A stretch of DNA of 64,000 bases. Source: Helianthus annuus. Its lineage: Eukaryota; Streptophyta; Magnoliopsida; Asterales; Asteraceae. Positions 58,307 through 64,000 of this stretch are shown in pieces. The notes under the pieces were generated by a model. The model was given only the letters and a program-made list of their open reading frames with translations. It searched no databases and was not told the DNA's origin. Each line of letters begins with the position of its first letter. Within the stretch, counting starts at the first letter, position 1. The stretch is from positions 85,673,675-85,737,674 of the forward strand of contig NC_035444.2 in assembly GCF_002127325.2 (NCBI RefSeq). The letters are read 5' to 3'. A program made the position numbers and the translations under genes.

Positions 58307-59953
58307 CTATGCTGATGGCGGCGGAGGAGGTGGAAAGTGAGAGAAAAGCAATCGGCGCAAATGCACCAAGTCCTCCTCAAGAGCATAGGCAAAACGCAAC
58401 AGGTAAGCAACCTGCTGGTCAAGAGGAAGGAAACGAATATCTGAGTCAGGGAGTGATGGAAAAGGAGCGTGTGGTGCTGCAAACGGGGTCTGGCAGTGGC
58501 ATGGAGGACGTGGAGCTCTCTCCAACTCCTGAATACATCGAATTAGGGCGTCCTGCTGTAGCTGTAGTGACGTAAGTATATCCTCCATAGTGTATCCGAC
58601 GTGAAATGGGTGATAAGGGTCGGATAATGGCATAACATGGGGCGATGACCATAGAAATGGCTCGCCCATCAGAGCTGAAACTGGATAAGTAGTGTGTGGG
58701 GCAGATGTAAAAGGTAAAGTAGTATGGGGAAACTGAGACATGACAGGTACAGTAGACGACATGGGTGGAACAAAACCAGGATAAGAAATCGGTGGTATAA
58801 ATTGGCTATCTCCTAACATAAATGGTATGTGACCAAAAGGCTGCCTCGACGATCCCTCCCCAGGTCGTGGCGGAGGAATGTCCTGGAGGAAGGTAATCGG
58901 AAGATCGGTACACTGGACGTCTGTGGCGTGTGGGGGAAACAACAGAATATCGAGTGGTGCAATAACAGGTGCGGTAGGGGGAGTGACTGGGATCACATAT
59001 GGAGGGTAGTCATCCTCCTCGATCCACCCATTATGGGTGTCCGCATATCGGGGGTCTATGTGAGTAGCAAAAGGTGCATGATCAGCATGCACAGGGGCTG
59101 AGTCGGGAAATAATGGCGCAATGACTGGTAACTCAGCAAAGACGGGGTCAGGCAGAGGTGCCATGACTGGAATCTCCACGACTGGTGGTGGTATGGCAGG
59201 AGCATCAATAACTTGTGGTACAAAAACGGGAGCATCTGCATGAACAGGGTCAAGAGCAAGAACGGGCTCTGGAACTATATCGGGCTCTGGATCGACAAGA
59301 GCAGGCTGATGATCAGCAGGCACATCAAGAATCTGATCATCAGGGAGAACAGGAGCCTCAGCAAGCTACTCCTCGGGGACCAACTCGTCCTCCTGGTCTA
59401 AATCGTGGTCAAATGGAAAAACAGGGTCAAACTCGCCCTCCATCTCTATATCCTCATCATCGTCAATACGAGGGATGAAACCGAATCCCAACGGTGGAAT
59501 AGAGGAAGCTACCGACTCAAAAGAATCTGAGACTGACGAATCAGAACAAACCTCCATATCAGGAATCTCAACCAACGGAAGAGCGACATCATCCGCAATC
59601 GGGGGCCTGCCCTCATGGTCGTCCTCAGGGGGACCCTCGAAAAGATCGACGTCGTCATCTAACACTACATCAAGTGGAAAATCCTCGCCGGGAAATGCAG
59701 CGAGTGGAATAGGAGCAGGGATCTCCGCAAGAGGTAGATCCCCGGTTGGAATGCCATCAGCTAGCTGTATATCGTCACCGAAATCTGGTAGCGTGAATGG
59801 CTGAAATCCGTCATCGTCCGTACTGTCCGTGTCCGATGTGTAGACCTCCGGGTCTGAGTGCATCGGGTCGTCAGAATCTACCGGCACTGGGTCAGAGACC
59901 CCACTCGATGAAGTCATAGCATCTGTAACAACATAACCACAAAGTGTGCACAT
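58307..59953 (-). pseudogene. Tekay-D upstream ORF: acidic, Pro-rich protein, one internal stop
   Basis: About 549 codons in one frame on the element's sense strand, 5' of gag, broken only by a TAG at 59366-59368. The first ATG is 59953; the one at 59917 (M-T-S-S-S-G-V) looks like a better start. Residues up to about 195 are rich in Asp/Glu/Pro with Ser patches. The middle is Pro/Ala/Val-rich with I-D-P-R-Y and D-D-Y-P-P motifs. The last 110 residues look folded: Y-H-P-F-H-V-G-Y-T-M-E-D-I, then a Leu-rich helix-like stretch (V-A-Y-L-L-R, A-L-E-E-D) and a Pro run. There is no zinc finger, catalytic motif, signal peptide or membrane segment. I recall similar uncharacterised predicted proteins from Asteraceae but cannot verify this. 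Function unknown. Confidence 0.75.
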
Positions 59954-60040
59954 ACATCAATAATAGTCAAGTAAGCATATAAGTCATATTTAATATATGC
60001 AAGTAACCATCCTAGTCTTCCCCAGACTATCCCACCCAGC

Positions 60041-60186
60041 CTTTCAGACTGAACTCCCTAGCCTCTCAGACTACCCTGGTCTCTAAGACCAACCTCCCAG
60101 TCTCTAAGACTGAAACCTCCCTCAGTCTCTAAGACTAAACTCCCTCAGTCTCTAAGACTGAACTCCCTCAGTCTCTAAGACTGAAA
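60041..60186. repeat. TCAGTCTCTAAGACTGA hairpin cluster in the Tekay-D leader
   Basis: Four to five units of CTCCCTCAGTCTCTAAGACT, each able to form a hairpin (TCAGTCT/AGACTGA), preceded by decayed versions back to about 60020. It lies about 160-300 bp from the primer binding site, in the transcribed 5' leader. Confidence 0.93.
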
Positions 60187-60343
60187 TATAAAATTTTGAA
60201 AAGTGTATTTGTGCCTTTTTGTTTGTAAAAATGTTTTGTATCCTGGATCTGGACATTTAGTGTATGCAATGTAAAAATGTTTTCGTGAGAGCCCTAGAGA
60301 TCATTGTCTAGACTCGAGGAGAATCCTAGTTCGCTATGATCGA

Positions 60344-60356
60344 GGCTCTGATACCA
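60344..60356 (-). other. Tekay-D primer binding site (initiator-Met tRNA)
   Basis: The minus strand reads TGGTATCAGAGCC, three bases inside the 5' LTR. Confidence 0.95.
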
Positions 60357-60359
60357 AGC

Positions 60360-63300
60360 TGTCACACCCTGGCTTTTGCGGAAGCGTGGGTTAATTTGGT
60401 GTGACTTCTTAATACCATAGCAACAATCACAACAACACTACATGATTAAAACATAAGATGTTCATCCATTCATGTAAGTCAAATACTACCACAACATCAT
60501 GGTTGGAAAATGTCGACACATACGATAAGTTACAAACCATACTTGTTTAAAACATGTTTACCAAACACAAAAAAAGACTTGAAATAAAAACATGGTTTAA
60601 AGACATGTAACCTGTCCAGGCAAGGGATTACACCTCCTAAACCAACTACCCCGGATGACATCTTTATTCAACGCAGCTTAACATGCATGCAGACACCTGC
60701 CAGATCCTTTAGTTTCCTGAAATACATGTAGTTTGAAAAATAAACAAAAGTTGAGCGAGTTCATGTGTATGTGAGTCTGTATAAACCTTTGAAATGCGTC
60801 TGTATGTATGAAAACCCTGGTAAGTAGCAATTAAGGAATAATAAAAGAGATCACCAATGGGTTGCAAAGCCACTGGTATGTGTGAAACGGTGCAGGAAGT
60901 ACTCAAACCTAGCAAATTTGTACCGGACCTCCGGCTGTAAGACACAGTCACCACTATGGGCCTCCCCGGCCTCATGGGTGTGGGCTCGCTACACCCAAAT
61001 ATATCTATCACTCATGTCCCTCGGTCCTACGACGAGGATTAATGGCCTTAAGTGTTGTACCCACCTTTCACATGATCTAAGTGTCTAAACCCTCCGTAAG
61101 CTAACCATACCATTTATAAAAGCGTCTGTAAATTGTAACATGTATTTCACCCCCGAAGTATAAAACTGAAAACAGTTAAAAGAAAAGGGGGAAACATGAA
61201 CTCACTGAAGTGCGTATCTTGTAATGTCAACCTCAAACTCGTACTGCTGCGTGACGACCTACACGTACTAACGTCTTTTAGACGAACGGGCCGTGCCTTG
61301 GCTTAGGGTTTAGTGTTTTGAGTTGCGTTACGTTGGTGTTATACTTGTTAAAATAATATTAATTATTTTAACTAACCTTTGCATTTAGGAAAATAGCTAG
61401 GCAACTATTTTGTATCCACACTTCTTAATTATTGTGTATGTATATTTCCTTCCCAAGGATGTGGGTATTTATACATGTATTTTGTGATTTATAGTATTGA
61501 CATTATATATTTTTAAGTCCCACTTTAGAAAATATATAATATTTTATCTATCAAAATAATATGTCCCAATATATATATTTTTTCAAAAATACAAATAATC
61601 ACACAAGCGTGTTAACATGAAATATATATTTAAAATATATATTTATTCGCTTTTATTTTCGAAAACTCACCTCCGATATTTTGGAGTTTGGTAATAAAAC
61701 TTATGGCGAAGTTTACTTCCGAAAAAACAAAGTTAACACAGTTTGTAAATACTTGTTAGAAAAGAATTTTTCTAAGTCTCGAAATTCTAGAAAAATTTCG
61801 TCAAAGTTTCCTTTGTAAATGGAGGCGTCCACGCTTACTAGCGTATTATTTTCTTTTCAAAATCAATCAACAAACAATCCTTTAAACAACTTTACATCAC
61901 CAAGAGCAAAAATATACTTGTTACATAATATTCATGAACTTGATATTTCCCGAAAATGCGTAGTAACTTAGTGAAGCTTTTAGTAGGCTTAGTTACCTTC
62001 CAAAGTGCATTTATTTTGTTAAAAATCACTTTCTTAAACGAGTTACGTTTTCACAACTTGTAAATAATACTTACAAAATTAACTTCTTGAACTCTTCTTG
62101 TAAATAAATGTTCTGACATTTATTTTGTTTCTAAAAATAATGTAAGTGTAGGTAAAGTTGTGATTTTCCCAAAAACCGCTTTTCTAACTTGGTTTACTTA
62201 GAAAGCTTCTAGTAAAGACTTCAATCACCATGATCACCAATCTACTAGTTCATTTATATTTTAGAAAAATCTATTTTTATTCAAGTTTATGACTAGACTA
62301 GGAGGTGGTTATTTGTGTAATACATAACCACTTCCTATTCTTGTTAAATCATACTTCTAAGTTTATTTAACAAGACTTTTATGGTGATTAACATCACACA
62401 TCCAAGAGTCATCAAAAAAATAACAACATGTTTACTACAATATTATAACAACATCATTTCATCTTCAAGTTTCATCCATAAGTAAACTTTATGTAAGCTT
62501 CATGTAAACTTTTATGTTTCTTGTTCTAACTCTTTTAGTGTTCTCATGAATCTCAACATAATACACTTTTTAACTACACAAAGTAGACATAAATAAGAGT
62601 AAACCGAGACTTACTACTAGCACAAGGCTAGGGTAGAAACTAGTGATGTAGATGAAGGGAAAAGATGATGAAAAAGACTAGAATAAAGCTCATTTGAAGC
62701 TCCACACAAAGCAAGCTCTCTTGTATCAACCTTTAAGCTTGAAGGTTACTTGAAAATGGAAGATGATGGTGGTTATGTGGTGGTGGTGGTGGCGGTTTGG
62801 TGTAACCGTGAGGGAGAGAGAGTGAGAGTGAGTAAGATATGGAATGATAAGTTGTAAGAAGGTGCCATACTTATACATAACTTGTTCACTTCAACAAGTA
62901 AGTAATCCATTATAAAATTAGAACAAATCAAGGAGGTATGGTGTAAAAATAAGTTGGTGATTTGGTGGGTCCATGTTGGGTCCGATTTCGGTTTTATAGG
63001 GGGGGGGGGGGGTTGGGTGTAACTTTTGTGACTAAATTGTAATGGTTAGTTAGAAAACAAGTAACTTGATGATATAAGTTAGTTATAAGGTTTTTGATGG
63101 GTGTTATGACAAACGGGGATCATGACTAGCCAAAAATAGTAAAACAGTGTAAATGACAAAAATTTAGTGTCCCGGGTAATGTCCGGTTATCCGGTTAGAT
63201 ACTGTCCCGTTAAAGTGCTTAATTAATCCAAATAATGTCTTTTATATATATTTTTGTAACACAAATTATTCCCGGCACTTAGGAAAGTATACAGGACCAT

Positions 63301-63762
63301 TGTGCCATATTTTTGCACCCTACTAGCATTTTATAATGCTGAATTTTAATATTAAAGACAGAATTCTGCATTTATAGTGTGTCTTAGGCACTTCTCGGTA
63401 CTATAATTATCACCTCGTGACGCAGTTTTATGGCTCTCACTTCCCTACACTCCCTACTAGTGTAGTATCCTGTCTCTGGCTCATACTGGCCTCAATATAG
63501 TGTCTGTCTATGTGCTGGCATTGTCAGCATGTGTCTGAGTTATCCGCTCACTGTGCTAACTGCGCTTTGCGCATCAGGTTTGTCACTAAGAGTCTGTATG
63601 AATTAAATGGAGTGACTGTATGTAAAGTGATGCACATGTATGTATGTATGTAACATAAATCAGTAAGTAGTTTAAAGTGTCAGTTGTTTTCAAGCACAGT
63701 CATTAAGCACATAATTAAAATTAATTAATTGTACAGTACCTGTAATTGTGAGGGTTGTCACA
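60360..63762 (-). mobile_element. Tekay-D 5' LTR
   Basis: 3403 bp, the partner of 49894-53295, followed by the TATTA target copy at 63763-63767. The small reading frames are the same as in the other LTR and are not genes. Confidence 0.95.
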
Positions 63763-63767
63763 TATTA

Positions 63768-64000
63768 TACTCATATGAAAAGATAAAGAGTGCTCGACTT
63801 TAGGGTATAATTCTTTTTTTTTAAATAATGTACAAAAAAGTCACGGACGTTTAAAAATCAGGGAGGGATTGACATATGACTTGCATGTGCATGTTCCTTG
63901 GTATTTGAGAAGCATGTGCACTTTTCTTTATTCTTCCCTGGACGCATCTACCCTTCTCACTTGGGTCCCTCCTTGGAAACATGTGCCTCTATGGTGAGAC
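63768..64000. other. Right flank of Tekay-D, no feature recognised
   Basis: AT-rich DNA continuing the pre-insertion sequence of 49376-49893. I see no gene. Confidence 0.5.

Larger units (their letters stand above)
49894..63762 (-). mobile_element. Tekay-D: complete chromodomain Ty3/gypsy element, 13.9 kb
   Basis: LTRs 49894-53295 (3402 bp) and 60360-63762 (3403 bp), initiator-Met primer site, 5' ORF, gag, protease, RT, RNase H, integrase, chromodomain and purine tract, all on the minus strand apart from one inverted piece of RT. The flanks are TATTA on both sides. LTRs differ by about 1-2% by eye. It carries several disabling changes: stops in the 5' ORF, gag, RT and integrase, a gag-protease frameshift, and the inversion. 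Confidence 0.95.

Overview
This is a stretch of plant nuclear heterochromatin made almost entirely of nested transposable elements. I found no host protein-coding gene, tRNA, rRNA or CRISPR array. The Ty1/copia Tork-type, Ty3/gypsy Athila and chromodomain-bearing Tekay/Del lineages, a non-autonomous Helitron and several foldback MITEs point to a flowering plant. The style of the Tekay-like elements and an uncharacterised acidic ORF upstream of gag in one of them suggest Asteraceae (daisy family). That placement is from memory and is tentative.

Layout: (1) 1-2437 and 11105 to about 11440 hold a broken plus-strand copia element (Copia-1). Its gag-protease part is inverted and its 3' LTR is split by an 8.7 kb minus-strand element with 3.1 kb LTRs and no coding capacity (LARD-A, 2438-11104). 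(2) About 11450-13450 holds a 42-bp minisatellite, a GC-rich patch and a long-arm foldback element. (3) 13958-35816 is a minus-strand copia element (Copia-2) with 235-bp LTRs and a CAAAT target duplication. It has been hit three times: by an Athila element with an intact 2081-aa gag-pol (Athila-B, 15629 to about 28329), by a 3.3 kb solo LTR (LTR-E, 30910-34223), and by a Helitron inserted exactly between A and T of its 5' LTR (34607-35745). (4) 35822-39553 is AT-rich DNA with three MITE or foldback elements. (5) 39554-49375 is a plus-strand Tekay element (Tekay-C) whose upstream flank and LTR are duplicated in tandem behind it. (6) 49894-63762 is a complete but mutated minus-strand Tekay element (Tekay-D) with 3.4 kb LTRs, a perfect TATTA target duplication, an internal inversion in reverse transcriptase and an extra ORF 5' of gag.

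Most coding regions are decayed by stops, frameshifts, deletions or inversions. Athila-B gag-pol and its downstream ORF are the only long intact reading frames. LTR pairs differ by only about 1-2% by eye, so most insertions look recent.

The most unusual signal is not a gene. Five unrelated or distantly related LTR elements here each carry their own short palindromic word, repeated several times in an LTR, leader or untranslated spacer: ACCGTAAATTACGGT in Athila-B, ATCCGATCGGAT in Tekay-C, TCAGTCTCTAAGACTGA in Tekay-D, GCGGGCCGCG in LTR-E, and CGCGCCA/TGGCGCG arms in LARD-A. Other observations worth checking are the four identical polypurine-tract-like 13-mers in Athila-B, a break-repair scar with templated filler and a 104-bp flank duplication at the Athila-B 3' end, and the ORF upstream of gag in Tekay-D.
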